A stretch of 64,000 bases of DNA from Pseudobutyrivibrio sp. GTDB taxonomy: Bacteria > Bacillota > Clostridia > Lachnospirales > Lachnospiraceae. Numbering within the stretch: position 1 is the stretch's first letter; each line of letters starts with the position of its first letter. Below are positions 16,664 through 24,816 of this stretch, in pieces. Made by a program: the position numbers and the translations under genes. The stretch spans positions 62,001-126,000 of the forward strand of contig JAFYYR010000001.1 in NCBI GenBank assembly GCA_017557435.1. Direction: 5' to 3'. Below the pieces are notes generated by a model. That model worked only from the letters and a program-made list of their open reading frames with translations. It did no database searches and was not told the DNA's origin.

Positions 16664-17403
16664 TGGAAAATCTTGCACGTTCAGATGAGCGAATAGATGA
16701 TCTTCAAATAAATGGATATAAAATAATTCAGCATCCTGACAAATTTTGTTTTGGCATGGATGCTGTCTTGCTATCATCTTTTGTCATGGTAAAAGAAGGT
16801 GAGAGGGCACTGGACTTAGGAACGGGTACTGGTATAATGCCGATTTTACTGGAGGCGAAGACTGAGGGAGAGCATTTTTACGGTTTAGAGATTCAGCCTG
16901 AGAGCGCCGAGATGGCAAATAGATCTGTTCTATTAAATGGATTAGAGGAAAAAATAGAAATCATCGAAGGTGATATCAAAGAAGCCTCAGCTATTTTTGG
17001 CAAGGGGAAAATGGATGTGGTAACAAGCAACCCACCATACATGACTAACCATCATGGACTTAAGAATCCAAATGATGCAAAAGCCATCGCAAGACACGAG
17101 CTTTTATGTAATCTTGATGATGTGGTAAGAGAGACTGCAGCAGTTTTGAAGCCTAGAGGAAGATGCTATTTTGTACATAGGCCAAAGCGATTAGTAGAGA
17201 TTTTCGAGGCCATGAGGAAATATAGGATTGAGCCTAAGCGAATGAGACTTGTTTATCCTTACGTGGACAAGGAACCAAATATGGTTTTGGTTGAGGGCGT
17301 AAGAGGCGGTGGAGCTCAGCTTACAGTAGAAGCACCGTTGATTGTGTATGACAATCCTGGTCAGTACACAGATGAAATATATGAGATTTACGGCATGAAA
17401 TAA
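16663..17403 (+). CDS. tRNA1(Val) (adenine37-N6)-methyltransferase family (YabB/TrmN6)
   Basis: A 246-residue class I SAM-dependent methyltransferase. Motif I is LDLGTGTGIMPILLEAK (about 47-63), the acidic residue of motif II is in YGLEIQPE, and the catalytic NPPY follows TSN (about 123-129), typical of N6-adenine methylation. Family members modify A37 of tRNA1Val. An insertion with MTNHHGLKNPN follows NPPY, as in the Firmicutes YabB group. It is coupled to ricT and followed closely by rsmI, the same order as in Bacillus near the origin. Confidence 0.88.
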   Translation: MENLARSDERIDDLQINGYKIIQHPDKFCFGMDAVLLSSFVMVKEGERALDLGTGTGIMPILLEAKTEGEHFYGLEIQPESAEMANRSVLLNGLEEKIEIIEGDIKEASAIFGKGKMDVVTSNPPYMTNHHGLKNPNDAKAIARHELLCNLDDVVRETAAVLKPRGRCYFVHRPKRLVEIFEAMRKYRIEPKRMRLVYPYVDKEPNMVLVEGVRGGGAQLTVEAPLIVYDNPGQYTDEIYEIYGMK

Positions 17404-17429
17404 CTAGAGTCCCATTTACAGGAGATAAT

Positions 17430-18269
17430 ATGTCAGGAACATTATATTTAGTTGCAACTCCAATCGGTAATTTGGAGGATATGACTTTTAGAGCAGTTCG
17501 CATTCTAAAAGAAGTAGATTTGATTGCAGCAGAAGATACTAGAAACTCAATAAAGTTGCTTAATCATTTTGAGATAGATACACCTATGACCAGCTACCAT
17601 GAGTTCAATAAGGTGGACAAAGCAATCACTCTTATTGAAAAGTTAAAAGAGGGTCAGAACATTGCAGTTGTGACAGATGCAGGTACCCCTGGTATTTCTG
17701 ATCCAGGTGAAGAGCTGGTGGCAATGTGCTATGAAGCAGGCATAGAAGTGACATCTGTACCGGGTCCAGCGGCATGTATCACAGCGGTGACAATGTCGGG
17801 ACAGGCCTGTAGACGCTTTGCTTTTGAGGCATTTTTACCAAAAGACAAAAAAGAGCGTCGTAGAGTCTTAGAAGAGACAAAAAATGAAACTAGAACCATT
17901 ATTATCTATGAGGCGCCACATCATCTGATTGGAACCTTAAAGGAATTGGCAGAAGTACTTGGTGAAGATAGAGGAATTACTCTTTGTCGAGAACTTACCA
18001 AAAAGCATGAGGAAAAGGAAAAGACAACAATAGGCGGAGCTCTTTTATCCTACGAGACAAAGGAGCCTAGAGGAGAGTACGTTCTTGTTATAGCAGGCAA
18101 GTCAAAAGAAGAGGTTGTCAAGGAAGCTCGGGCACAGTTTGAGGATATGACCATAGCTGAGCACATGGATATATATTTGGCTCAGGGCATGGATAAAAAA
18201 GAGGCTATGAAGGCAGTGGCAAAGGATAGAGGCGTTAGCAAGCGTGATATTTACAACGCCCTTCTATAG
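17430..18269 (+). CDS. rsmI: 16S rRNA (cytidine1402-2'-O)-methyltransferase
   Basis: A 279-residue tetrapyrrole-methylase-fold protein. The N-terminus LYLVATPIGNLEDMTFRA is the RsmI signature. TDAGTPGISDPG and VPGPAA are the SAM-binding loops, and FAFEAFLPKDKKER is the family core. The C-terminal region (about 230-279) is the short helical domain that recognises the ribosome. It 2'-O-methylates C1402 of 16S rRNA at the P site. CAGGAGAT precedes the ATG. It is part of the holB-ricT-trmN6 run. Confidence 0.95.
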   Translation: MSGTLYLVATPIGNLEDMTFRAVRILKEVDLIAAEDTRNSIKLLNHFEIDTPMTSYHEFNKVDKAITLIEKLKEGQNIAVVTDAGTPGISDPGEELVAMCYEAGIEVTSVPGPAACITAVTMSGQACRRFAFEAFLPKDKKERRRVLEETKNETRTIIIYEAPHHLIGTLKELAEVLGEDRGITLCRELTKKHEEKEKTTIGGALLSYETKEPRGEYVLVIAGKSKEEVVKEARAQFEDMTIAEHMDIYLAQGMDKKEAMKAVAKDRGVSKRDIYNALL

Positions 18270-18278
18270 GAGGATGAT

Positions 18279-18737
18279 ATGAGTCATTTGGTTGCTTTAT
18301 TTACAAGTAAATATTTTTTAGCTCCAGCGATTGGATGGGCAGTTGCTCAGTGTCTGAAGATGATTATTGATACATTCAGAAGTGGATTCAGTAAGGAGAG
18401 ATTCAAGAGCAATACAGGAATGCCTAGCTCACACGGTGCTATTGTTGCTGCGTTGATAGTAATTACTGGTATTTTAAAGGGAACAGGTTCCTTTGAATTT
18501 GCCGTTGTTTTATTTTTCGGGTCAATAGTACTATTTGACGCTACAGGAGTTAGATTTGAGACACAGCGCCAGGGCAAGGCTCTTAACAATCTCAACGAGG
18601 AGAGACTTGAGGAAGGCAAGCAGCCACTTGATATAATTCGATTTAAGGAAAAGCTAGGACACACACTTATAGAGATTATAGTGGGTGCTGTAATTGGAAT
18701 AATTAGTGCAATAGTGGTTTACCATTTGCCAATATAA
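18279..18737 (+). CDS. DUF212 divergent PAP2 family membrane protein
   Basis: A 152-residue protein of the DUF212/YuiD family. Three to four membrane segments are visible. The core GMPSSHGA (about 48-55) resembles the PSGH motif of PAP2 phosphatases, and FDATGVRFETQRQGKALNNL follows. Phosphatase activity is not established for the family. AGGAGG overlaps the end of rsmI and leads to the ATG, so it is in the same operon. Confidence 0.85.
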   Translation: MSHLVALFTSKYFLAPAIGWAVAQCLKMIIDTFRSGFSKERFKSNTGMPSSHGAIVAALIVITGILKGTGSFEFAVVLFFGSIVLFDATGVRFETQRQGKALNNLNEERLEEGKQPLDIIRFKEKLGHTLIEIIVGAVIGIISAIVVYHLPI

Positions 18738-18758
18738 TTTAAGAGAGGGGGAAATTTG

Positions 18759-19517
18759 GTGGATAATATCGAAAAGCTTAAAGAGATTATCGATGCTTCA
18801 GATAGCATAGTTTTCTTTGGCGGCGCAGGGGTTAGTACAGAGAGCGGTATTCCAGATTTTCGAAGCAAGGACGGCTTATATAATCAGCATGATGTCCGGT
18901 TTGATATGTACCAGCCAGAGTATTTGCTGAGTCATAGCTGTCTAGTGAAGGAACCAAAGGTTTACTTTGAGTTCCATAGACAAAAGATGGATACCAGAAA
19001 AATCGAGCCTAATAATGCCCACAAGTATTTAGCCAAGCTAGAAGAACAGGGCAAGCTAATAGGTGTAGTTACACAGAATATCGATGGCTTACATCAAAAG
19101 GCAGGCAGCAAAAAAGTATTTGAAATCCATGGAAGTGCACTTAGAAATTATTGCATGAACTGTGGTACCTCTTATCCGGTTGATTATATTTTTGATTCAG
19201 AGGATGAGATTCCAAAATGTGATTACTGCGGAGGAGTTGTCAGAGCAGACATTACCCTTTATGAAGAGGGACTTCCAGAGGATCAAGTGGAGGGAGCAAT
19301 CAGAGCAATAAGCTCAGCAGATACCATGATAATAGGTGGCACATCACTTACTGTTTATCCTGCAGCATCATTTGTTAATTATTTTAGAGGCAAGAATCTT
19401 GTGATAATAAATCGAGATCCTTTGAGCATTCGAGTTGGAGAAAATGTGCTGGTTATTCAGGAAAAAATCGGTGAGGTATTCACTAAATTAGCAAAACTGC
19501 AAGGTATAGAACTATAA
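18759..19517 (+). CDS. NAD-dependent protein deacylase, sirtuin family
   Basis: A 252-residue Sir2 protein. The NAD-binding GAGVSTESGIPDFRS (about 22-36), the catalytic TQNIDGLHQKAG and EIHGS with its histidine, and the zinc cysteines CMNCG and CDYCGG are all present. So is the late GTSLTVYPAASF motif. It removes acyl groups from lysines, consuming NAD. GTG 18759 is 7 nt after GAGGGGG; TTG 18756, one codon earlier, is an alternative. A macrodomain protein that could act on its O-acetyl-ADP-ribose product lies about 4.3 kb downstream. Confidence 0.93.
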   Translation: MDNIEKLKEIIDASDSIVFFGGAGVSTESGIPDFRSKDGLYNQHDVRFDMYQPEYLLSHSCLVKEPKVYFEFHRQKMDTRKIEPNNAHKYLAKLEEQGKLIGVVTQNIDGLHQKAGSKKVFEIHGSALRNYCMNCGTSYPVDYIFDSEDEIPKCDYCGGVVRADITLYEEGLPEDQVEGAIRAISSADTMIIGGTSLTVYPAASFVNYFRGKNLVIINRDPLSIRVGENVLVIQEKIGEVFTKLAKLQGIEL

Positions 19518-19542
19518 AAATTAGATAAAATGGGAAAAAGCC

Positions 19543-19571
19543 TTGAAAAACGCATAAGTTCATGCTATTAT
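19543..19571 (+). promoter_or_regulatory. promoter of rpsF-ssb-rpsR
   Basis: TTGAAA (19543-19548), a 17-bp spacer and TATTAT (19566-19571). It gives a leader of about 75 nt. The S6/S18 operon is often autoregulated by its proteins at such leaders, but I could not assign the known RNA motif here. Confidence 0.8.
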
Positions 19572-19654
19572 CTTAATTCGTGGTATAAAACATTTATATC
19601 CTTGCTAGGCTATATGACATAGCTTGGCCAATAGACCAAAAGGAGGTAGAAAGC

Positions 19655-19945
19655 ATGAACAAGTATGAATTAGCACTCGTTGTTAATGCGAAGATCGAAG
19701 ACGATGCAAGAACTGCCACAGTTGAAAAGGCAAAGGAGTACATCACTCGCTTTGGTGGACAGATTTCTGACGTCGATGATTGGGGCAAGAAGAGACTTGC
19801 TTACGAGATTCAGAAGATGAATGAGGGTTACTACTACTTCATCCACTTTGATGCTGAGGCAGGCGTACCTGCACAGATCGAAGAGAATATTCGCATCATG
19901 GACAACGTACTTCGATTCTTATGCGTTAGAGCTGACGAGGCTTAA
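19655..19945 (+). CDS. rpsF: 30S ribosomal protein S6
   Basis: A 96-residue S6. The start NKYELALVVNA, the central RFGGQISDVDDWGKKRLAYEI and the helical end ENIRIMDNVLRFLCVRAD are typical. S6 pairs with S18 on the central domain of 16S rRNA. AGGAGG lies 9 nt before the ATG. It is first in the conserved rpsF-ssb-rpsR operon. Confidence 0.98.
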   Translation: MNKYELALVVNAKIEDDARTATVEKAKEYITRFGGQISDVDDWGKKRLAYEIQKMNEGYYYFIHFDAEAGVPAQIEENIRIMDNVLRFLCVRADEA

Positions 19946-19972
19946 TAGTATAAGACAAGGAGATTAATTATT

Positions 19973-20410
19973 ATGAATAAAGTAATTCTTATGGGACGTC
20001 TCACAAGAGACCCAGAAGTTCGTTATGGTGGAGCAAACAACAGCGCTGTTGCAAGATTCTCTCTTGCTGTTGATCGTAGATTTAAGAGAGATGGCGATGA
20101 GCAGACAGCAGATTTTATTAACTGCGTTGCTTTCGGTAAGACAGCAGAGTTCCTTGAGAAATATGCTCGTAAGGGCACAAAGTTCGTTGTAGAGGGCCGT
20201 ATTCAGACTGGCTCATACACTAACAAGGACGGCCAGAAAGTTTACACTACCGATGTAGTCTGTGAGAATGTTGAGTTCGCAGAGAGCAAGAATTCTCAGA
20301 GCGGCGGAAGCAGCTTTGACGGTGGCGCAGGTTTCGCACCAAGCTCAGATGCAGGCGACGGCTTCATGAATATCCCTGATGGAATTGACGAGGAATTACC
20401 GTTCAATTAG
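19973..20410 (+). CDS. ssb: single-stranded DNA-binding protein
   Basis: A 145-residue SSB. The OB fold covers residues 1-105 (MNKVILMGRLTRDPEVRY; FINCVAFGKTAEF; GTKFVVEGRIQTGSY). A glycine/serine-rich linker follows, then the acidic tip DEELPFN that recruits replication and repair partners. AAGGAGA precedes the ATG. It lies between rpsF and rpsR, as in most Firmicutes. Confidence 0.98.
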   Translation: MNKVILMGRLTRDPEVRYGGANNSAVARFSLAVDRRFKRDGDEQTADFINCVAFGKTAEFLEKYARKGTKFVVEGRIQTGSYTNKDGQKVYTTDVVCENVEFAESKNSQSGGSSFDGGAGFAPSSDAGDGFMNIPDGIDEELPFN

Positions 20411-20455
20411 GAAGGAGCCAATAGCTCCGACCGGATTTCAATAGGAGGTTAAATC

Positions 20456-20710
20456 ATGGCTTTTAATAAGACAGGTGATGGTCAGCAGAGAAGAAGACCA
20501 ATGCATAGAAGAAAGAAAGTCTGTGTTTTCTGTGGTAAGGATAACGTAATCGACTACAAGGATACAGCAAAGCTTAAGAAGTACATTTCTGAGCGTGGAA
20601 AGATTCTTCCACGTCGTATCACAGGTACATGTGCTAAGCACCAGAGAGCTCTTACAGTAGCTATCAAGCGTGCTCGTCACGTTGCACTTATGCCATACGT
20701 ACAGGATTAA
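20456..20710 (+). CDS. rpsR: 30S ribosomal protein S18
   Basis: An 84-residue S18. It has the basic N-terminus ([10 protein letters not shown]), VCVFCGKD near residue 21, and the conserved [18 protein letters not shown] and [15 protein letters not shown] blocks. The CxxC pair suggests the zinc-type (C+) paralogue pattern, though only these two cysteines plus C-terminal CAKH are seen. AGGAGG precedes the ATG. A small hairpin GGAGC-CAATA-GCTCC (20414-20428) lies in the 45-nt gap after ssb. Confidence 0.97.
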   Translation: MAFNKTGDGQQRRRPMHRRKKVCVFCGKDNVIDYKDTAKLKKYISERGKILPRRITGTCAKHQRALTVAIKRARHVALMPYVQD

Positions 20711-20723
20711 TAAGCATATTAAT

Positions 20724-20759
20724 AAGACCAAGTTCATTAGAATTTGGTCTTAATTTTTT
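20724..20759 (+). terminator. terminator of rpsF-ssb-rpsR
   Basis: A twelve-bp stem (20724-20735 with 20740-20751, one G-T pair) with loop ATTA, followed by AATTTTTT. Confidence 0.9.
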
Positions 20760-20768
20760 ATCAAAAGA

Positions 20769-20800
20769 TTGTCACCACTAAATAAATTATAGGTTGACAA
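20769..20800. promoter_or_regulatory. BirA-type biotin operator
   Basis: The half-sites TTGTCACCA (20769-20777) and GGTTGACAA (20792-20800) form an inverted repeat, 7 of 9 positions matching, with a 14-bp spacer. This agrees with the known Firmicutes BirA signal (TTGTnAACC-N14/15-GGTTnACAA). The right half-site contains the -35 box of the bio promoter, so BirA-biotinyl-AMP binding would block RNA polymerase. Confidence 0.8.
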
Positions 20801-20822
20801 TAGAGCTATATTCTCTTACACT
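20794..20822 (+). promoter_or_regulatory. promoter of bioYBD
   Basis: A consensus -35 TTGACA (20794-20799), 17 bp, and TACACT (20817-20822). The -35 is embedded in the operator half-site. Leader length to bioY is about 45 nt. Confidence 0.8.
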
Positions 20823-20872
20823 AAGGCAAGATTGGCTTTTAAAGCCAAATACTTACTGGAGTGTAACTAATC

Positions 20873-21427
20873 ATGACAAAATCTATTTTATCTGTAAAAA
20901 ATCAAGTACTTTGCGCCTTATTTGCAGCTCTTGTTGCTATAGGTGCATTCATTCAAATCCCGGTTCCTTATATGGATTATTTTACATTGCAGTTTTTCTT
21001 TGTATTGATGGCGGGTATTTTGCTGGGAGGAAAGCTGGGGGCAATTTCTGTAGGATGCTATGTGCTGCTTGGACTAGTGGGACTTCCAATATTTGCAGCA
21101 GGAGGTGGAATAGGCTATGTGTTTAGGCCTAGCTTTGGCTATCTAGTAGGCTTCATAGTGGCTGCATTTGTGACAGGAAGCCTTAGCAGAAAAATGAGTG
21201 TAAGCTTCATTCATTACTTTGTAGCATGTCTAGGTGGCTTTGTTGTGACTTATGGAATAGGAATCCTATATAAATATTTGATGCTGAAATACTATCTGAA
21301 TACACCGGAAACACTAGGGGTTATTCTTTTGTCTTGTTTTCCTCTTGATATGCTAGGGGATCTGGTGCTTTGCGGCCTGGCGTCATTTGTAGGAACGAGA
21401 TTAACAGCTATTCGCATCATGGAGTAG
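20873..21427 (+). CDS. bioY: biotin transporter BioY (ECF substrate-binding component)
   Basis: A 184-residue membrane protein with six predicted helices. BioY features are the N-terminal ALFAALVAIGAFIQIPVP, the LGGKLGAISVGCYVLLGLVGLPIFA stretch in which the glycine-rich turn shapes the biotin pocket, and FRPSFGYLVGF. It binds biotin and works with the ECF module (EcfA/A'/T), which is not in this window. It is the first gene after the BirA-type operator, with bioB 29 bp downstream. Confidence 0.95.
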   Translation: MTKSILSVKNQVLCALFAALVAIGAFIQIPVPYMDYFTLQFFFVLMAGILLGGKLGAISVGCYVLLGLVGLPIFAAGGGIGYVFRPSFGYLVGFIVAAFVTGSLSRKMSVSFIHYFVACLGGFVVTYGIGILYKYLMLKYYLNTPETLGVILLSCFPLDMLGDLVLCGLASFVGTRLTAIRIME

Positions 21428-21456
21428 GCATAAATAATGTAAAAGGAGAATAAGAA

Positions 21457-22440
21457 ATGAGTAGTAAAGTTCAAGAGTTAAAAGAAAAGGTTTTGTCGGG
21501 AAATGAGATTTCAAAAGAAGAGGCATTGGCACTTTATGATTTGCCTGAGGACAGTTTGAAGGAGCTGTGCGAAGCTGCAGATGAGTTGAGGGAGCATTTT
21601 TGTAATAATGCATTTGATATGTGTACCATCATAAATGGTAAAAGCGGAAAATGCTCGGAAAACTGTAAGTTTTGCTCTCAGTCAGCTCATTACAAGACGT
21701 GTTCAGAGCAGTATCCTCTATTAGACAAGGAAGAAATAGTTAAGCAGGCAAAATACAACGCAGATCGAGGAGTTTTAAGATATTCCATTGTTACATCTGG
21801 AAGAGCCCTTAATGATGCAGAAGTTGATAAAGTATGTGAAGCGGTAAAGGAAATAAAAAGAACAATTGATATAGAAATCTGCGGCTCATTTGGTCTATTA
21901 AGCACTGAGCAATATAAAAGACTGAGGGAAGCTGGAGTTACCAGAATTCACAACAATCTTGAGACATCAGCAAATTATTTTTCAAATGTCTGCACCACAC
22001 ACACTCATGAGGATAAGCTACAGGCTATTAAAAATGCCAGAGAAGCTGGAATGAGCATCTGTAGTGGCGGAATTATGGGGCTTGGAGAAAGCGTAGAAGA
22101 TAGAATAGATATGGCTATAGAGCTTAGAGGTCTTAATGTAAAAAGCGTGCCAGTGAATATGCTTAATCCAATTCCTGGAACTCCATTTGAGAAAAATAAG
22201 AAGCTTACTATAGATGATATGTGCCGTATTGTAGCGGTATATCGCTTTATTTTACCAGATGCATCTATTAGATTGGCAGGAGGTAGAGGACTGTTACCAG
22301 GTCACGGTAGAGAATGCTTTAAGTCAGGGGCAAATGCAGTAATCTCCGGAGATATGCTTACTACTGCAGGCTACACAATTGAATCAGATATGAATATGAT
22401 ACATGAGCTGGGATATAAGGAAGAGCTTTGGGAAAAATAA
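21457..22440 (+). CDS. bioB: biotin synthase
   Basis: A 327-residue radical-SAM enzyme that inserts sulfur into dethiobiotin. The [4Fe-4S] motif CSENCKFC gives C66, C70 and C73. Further cysteines occur in EICGSFG and SICSGG, and the arginine ligand of the auxiliary [2Fe-2S] cluster is in SIRLAGGR. HNNLETS and GIMGLGE are family blocks. AAAGGAGAA precedes the ATG. bioD follows after one base. Confidence 0.97.
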   Translation: MSSKVQELKEKVLSGNEISKEEALALYDLPEDSLKELCEAADELREHFCNNAFDMCTIINGKSGKCSENCKFCSQSAHYKTCSEQYPLLDKEEIVKQAKYNADRGVLRYSIVTSGRALNDAEVDKVCEAVKEIKRTIDIEICGSFGLLSTEQYKRLREAGVTRIHNNLETSANYFSNVCTTHTHEDKLQAIKNAREAGMSICSGGIMGLGESVEDRIDMAIELRGLNVKSVPVNMLNPIPGTPFEKNKKLTIDDMCRIVAVYRFILPDASIRLAGGRGLLPGHGRECFKSGANAVISGDMLTTAGYTIESDMNMIHELGYKEELWEK

Positions 22441-22441
22441 A

Positions 22442-23104
22442 ATGGCTAAATTACTAGAACTAGCAAAAGAAAAAAAGGGTGTATTTATCACCGGAACTGG
22501 AACAGATATTGGAAAAACATACGTGACAGCCTTAATGGCAAAGTATTATAAGGAGCAGGGAATTGATGTAGCTTATTATAAGGCGGCAATATCAGGAGCT
22601 GATACAATCCCTGAAAGTGATGCTGGGTATGTTAAAAGGATAGCAGGCCTAGAGCAGCCAGATGATTCAATGGTTTCCTACCTGTTTAGAGAGGCAGTAT
22701 CACCACATTTAGCTGCAAAAATAAATAATCGCCCTATAGAGCTGGATAAAATAGTGGCGGACTATAAGGCTGTAAGGGATAGTCACGAATTTACAGTTGT
22801 AGAGGGAAGCGGAGGAATTGTGTGCCCAATCCGCTATGATGAAGAAAAAATACTGCTTCCAGATATTGTAAAAGCACTTAGATTATCTGTAATTATAGTT
22901 GCAGATGCAGGTCTTGGAACCATTCACAATGTAGTAACTACAGCAGCTTATATTAAAAATCTAGGAATTGAGATAGAGGGAGTACTTCTAAACAATTACA
23001 TAGGTGATTTGATGCAAAAGGACAATTACTACATGATTGAAGAGCTTACTGGCTTAAAAGTAATTGCAACTGTAGCACCAAAGGGAGAAACCCTGATATT
23101 TTAA
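22442..23104 (+). CDS. bioD: dethiobiotin synthetase
   Basis: A 220-residue P-loop ligase converting diaminopelargonate (DAPA), CO2 and ATP into dethiobiotin. Walker A is GTGTDIGKTY (residues 17-26), the substrate lysine is in YYKAAISGAD, and VVEGSGGIVCP is the switch region. ATG 22442 starts one base after the bioB stop and lacks a strong ribosome binding site, so it probably depends on coupling to bioB. The longer frame to 22403 overlaps bioB. bioA and bioF, which would make DAPA, are absent here. Confidence 0.92.
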   Translation: MAKLLELAKEKKGVFITGTGTDIGKTYVTALMAKYYKEQGIDVAYYKAAISGADTIPESDAGYVKRIAGLEQPDDSMVSYLFREAVSPHLAAKINNRPIELDKIVADYKAVRDSHEFTVVEGSGGIVCPIRYDEEKILLPDIVKALRLSVIIVADAGLGTIHNVVTTAAYIKNLGIEIEGVLLNNYIGDLMQKDNYYMIEELTGLKVIATVAPKGETLIF

Positions 23105-23109
23105 CAGCT

Positions 23110-23140
23110 AAAGCTCACATTTGTGGGCTTTATTTATTTT
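23110..23140 (+). terminator. terminator of the biotin operon
   Basis: The stem AAAGCTCAC/GTGGGCTTT (23110-23118, 23123-23131; one mispair/wobble) with loop ATTT, then ATTTATTTT. Confidence 0.7.
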
Positions 23141-23199
23141 GCGCAAAGCAGTAAAATATCCCTTAATATACAGTTGATGAGACATGAGGAGGGAATGCT

Positions 23200-23757
23200 T
23201 TGAAGGAGCAGGCTAGAGAAATTACTGGTAAAAACGGACAGAAATATACTATGAAATCAATAAATGCAGCTAATGCAGAGCAATTTCTGGATTTCATGTA
23301 TCAAGTATCTGATGATACCCATTTTATGTCTAGATATGGTGATGAAGTAGGGAAAAGTGAAAATGATATAAAGGAAGAAGGAAAGAGACTGCAGAGCCTC
23401 TATGATGATTCCCGTCAAACCATGACTTCTATATTTGAAGGTGAAAAAATCATTGGCAATATTGCTGTTAGATGCGTGGGAAAAGGTAGAAAAACAAAAC
23501 ATCGCTGCGAGATTGGTCTTGGTGTAAGAAAAGAATACCATGGGGCTGGTCTTGGAACACATTTGATGAAGTATGCTATTGAATTTGCAAAAGACGCAGG
23601 ATATACCTGCATGGAATTAGGGGTTCTAGAGGATAATGACAAAGCACGTGGATTATATAAGAAAATGGGATTTGTAGAATCAGGAAGGTTGCCAGGAGCA
23701 TTTCAGCTTGATGACGGAACAGAAATTGGTGAGATATCAATGTATAAGATACTGTAG
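23200..23757 (+). CDS. GNAT family N-acetyltransferase
   Basis: A 185-residue GNAT-fold protein. The acetyl-CoA loop reads VRKEYHGAGLGTHLMKYA (about 108-125), matching the Q/R-x-x-G-x-G/A motif. A typical LEDNDKARGLYKKMGFVESG follows as the C-terminal beta-alpha part. It is most like the RimJ/RimL or YhhY-type group; the acceptor is unknown. The start is TTG 23200, 6 nt after AGGAGGG; the ATG at 23195 is in another frame and stops after two codons. The macrodomain gene follows 17 bp later. Confidence 0.82.
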   Translation: MKEQAREITGKNGQKYTMKSINAANAEQFLDFMYQVSDDTHFMSRYGDEVGKSENDIKEEGKRLQSLYDDSRQTMTSIFEGEKIIGNIAVRCVGKGRKTKHRCEIGLGVRKEYHGAGLGTHLMKYAIEFAKDAGYTCMELGVLEDNDKARGLYKKMGFVESGRLPGAFQLDDGTEIGEISMYKIL

Positions 23758-23774
23758 TTGAAAAGGGGGGTAAT

Positions 23775-24314
23775 ATGAGCAGATTATCTATTGAGAAAAA
23801 GGGAATAACAGAATTTGCAACAGATGCAATAGTAAATGCAGCTAATTCAAGGCTTGCCCCAGGTGGAGGCGTGTGCGGAGCCATTTTTTCACAGGCAGGC
23901 TACGATGAACTAGATGATGCATGCTTGAAAATAGGCGGCTGCGATACAGGTGATGCAGTGATAACACCTGGCTTTAATTTGCCTGCGAAGTACATTATCC
24001 ATGCAGTGGGCCCTATTTGGCAGGGCGGAGGAGATAAAGAGCCAGAGCTATTATATAGCGCATACAAAAGAGCTCTTACTGTAGCAAAAGAGAATGGCTG
24101 CAAGTCAATTACATTTCCACTTATATCAGCAGGAATCTACGGCTATCCACTACAAGGGGCTTGGCAGGTAGCACTGCAGGCATGTCTAGATTATCTTCTG
24201 CAGGATCAGATGGATATAACATTTGCTGTCCTTGATGAAAGAATCATGGAGGTCGGCCAACAGGAAATTCAAAAGCTTATGCAAGAGGAAAAATATAAGG
24301 GAATTTCCCGCTAA
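23775..24314 (+). CDS. macrodomain protein (ADP-ribose/O-acetyl-ADP-ribose hydrolase type)
   Basis: A 179-residue macrodomain of the MacroD/YmdB group. Motifs are IVNAANSRLAPGGGVCGAIF (binding-site Asn and glycine loop), YIIHAVGP, and PLISAGIYGYP (phosphate loop). Such enzymes remove ADP-ribose from proteins or deacetylate the sirtuin by-product O-acetyl-ADP-ribose. GGGGGG lies before the ATG. It may be co-transcribed with the acetyltransferase upstream. Its last four bases overlap the convergent gene. Confidence 0.92.
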   Translation: MSRLSIEKKGITEFATDAIVNAANSRLAPGGGVCGAIFSQAGYDELDDACLKIGGCDTGDAVITPGFNLPAKYIIHAVGPIWQGGGDKEPELLYSAYKRALTVAKENGCKSITFPLISAGIYGYPLQGAWQVALQACLDYLLQDQMDITFAVLDERIMEVGQQEIQKLMQEEKYKGISR

Positions 24315-24607
24315 GAGTAAAGCTCAGCGAACTTAGAGCTATGTCTATGATAGTAGCGAATTTCCGCCTCATGGCAGAGCTTTAACTGCTCATCTAACCT
24401 AACAGTAAACATACCAAGCTCTATCTGCATATCTCTAAGGGTATCAGATAGGGCCTTTTTATATTTTGTATGCTTTAGAAGGTCTATCCATTTATCCAAG
24501 TCATTGTCGTAGGCGAAAATAAGAACATCATAATAAGATATGCCCTTGTTAGCCATAATATAATCATTTATCTCAAGTTCTGTTTTTGTAGGCTTTGAAG
24601 TTCTCAT
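24311..24607 (-). CDS. small helical protein of unknown function
   Basis: A 98-residue protein I do not recognise. It is soluble, charged and probably all-helical (ELEINDYIMANKG; KWIDLLKHTKYKKALSD; RLDEQLKLCHEAEIRYYHR). No catalytic motif is visible. AGGAG about 9 nt upstream of the ATG and a good minus-strand promoter (24641-24670) support expression. Its 3' end overlaps the macrodomain gene by four bases tail to tail, and no terminator is seen. Confidence 0.65.
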   Translation of the reverse strand: MRTSKPTKTELEINDYIMANKGISYYDVLIFAYDNDLDKWIDLLKHTKYKKALSDTLRDMQIELGMFTVRLDEQLKLCHEAEIRYYHRHSSKFAELYS

Positions 24608-24640
24608 AACATATAACTCCTTTCTTTAAAAACTTGTAAC

Positions 24641-24670
24641 ATTATAGACCAAAACGTAATATATTTGCAA
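24641..24670 (-). promoter_or_regulatory. promoter of the gene at 24311-24607
   Basis: On the minus strand, TTGCAA (24670-24665), an 18-bp spacer and a perfect TATAAT (24646-24641). Transcription would start near 24634. Confidence 0.65.
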
Positions 24671-24816
24671 CATTTGGCATATTTTAAGAGGAAAAAGCCT
24701 GAAAAATAAGGGATTAACAGGCCTTTTATAAATGGTAAAATAGACCTAGTGCTTTAAATAAAAAGCGAGAAAAGGTAAAATTTACAGGAAAGCAAATACC
24801 AACATTAAGGGTAATT

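Noticed and set aside
20411-20455. S6/S18 autoregulatory RNA between ssb and rpsR
   Set aside because: There is a small hairpin and a nearby CCG, but the known motif lies ahead of rpsF and I could not match its structure.
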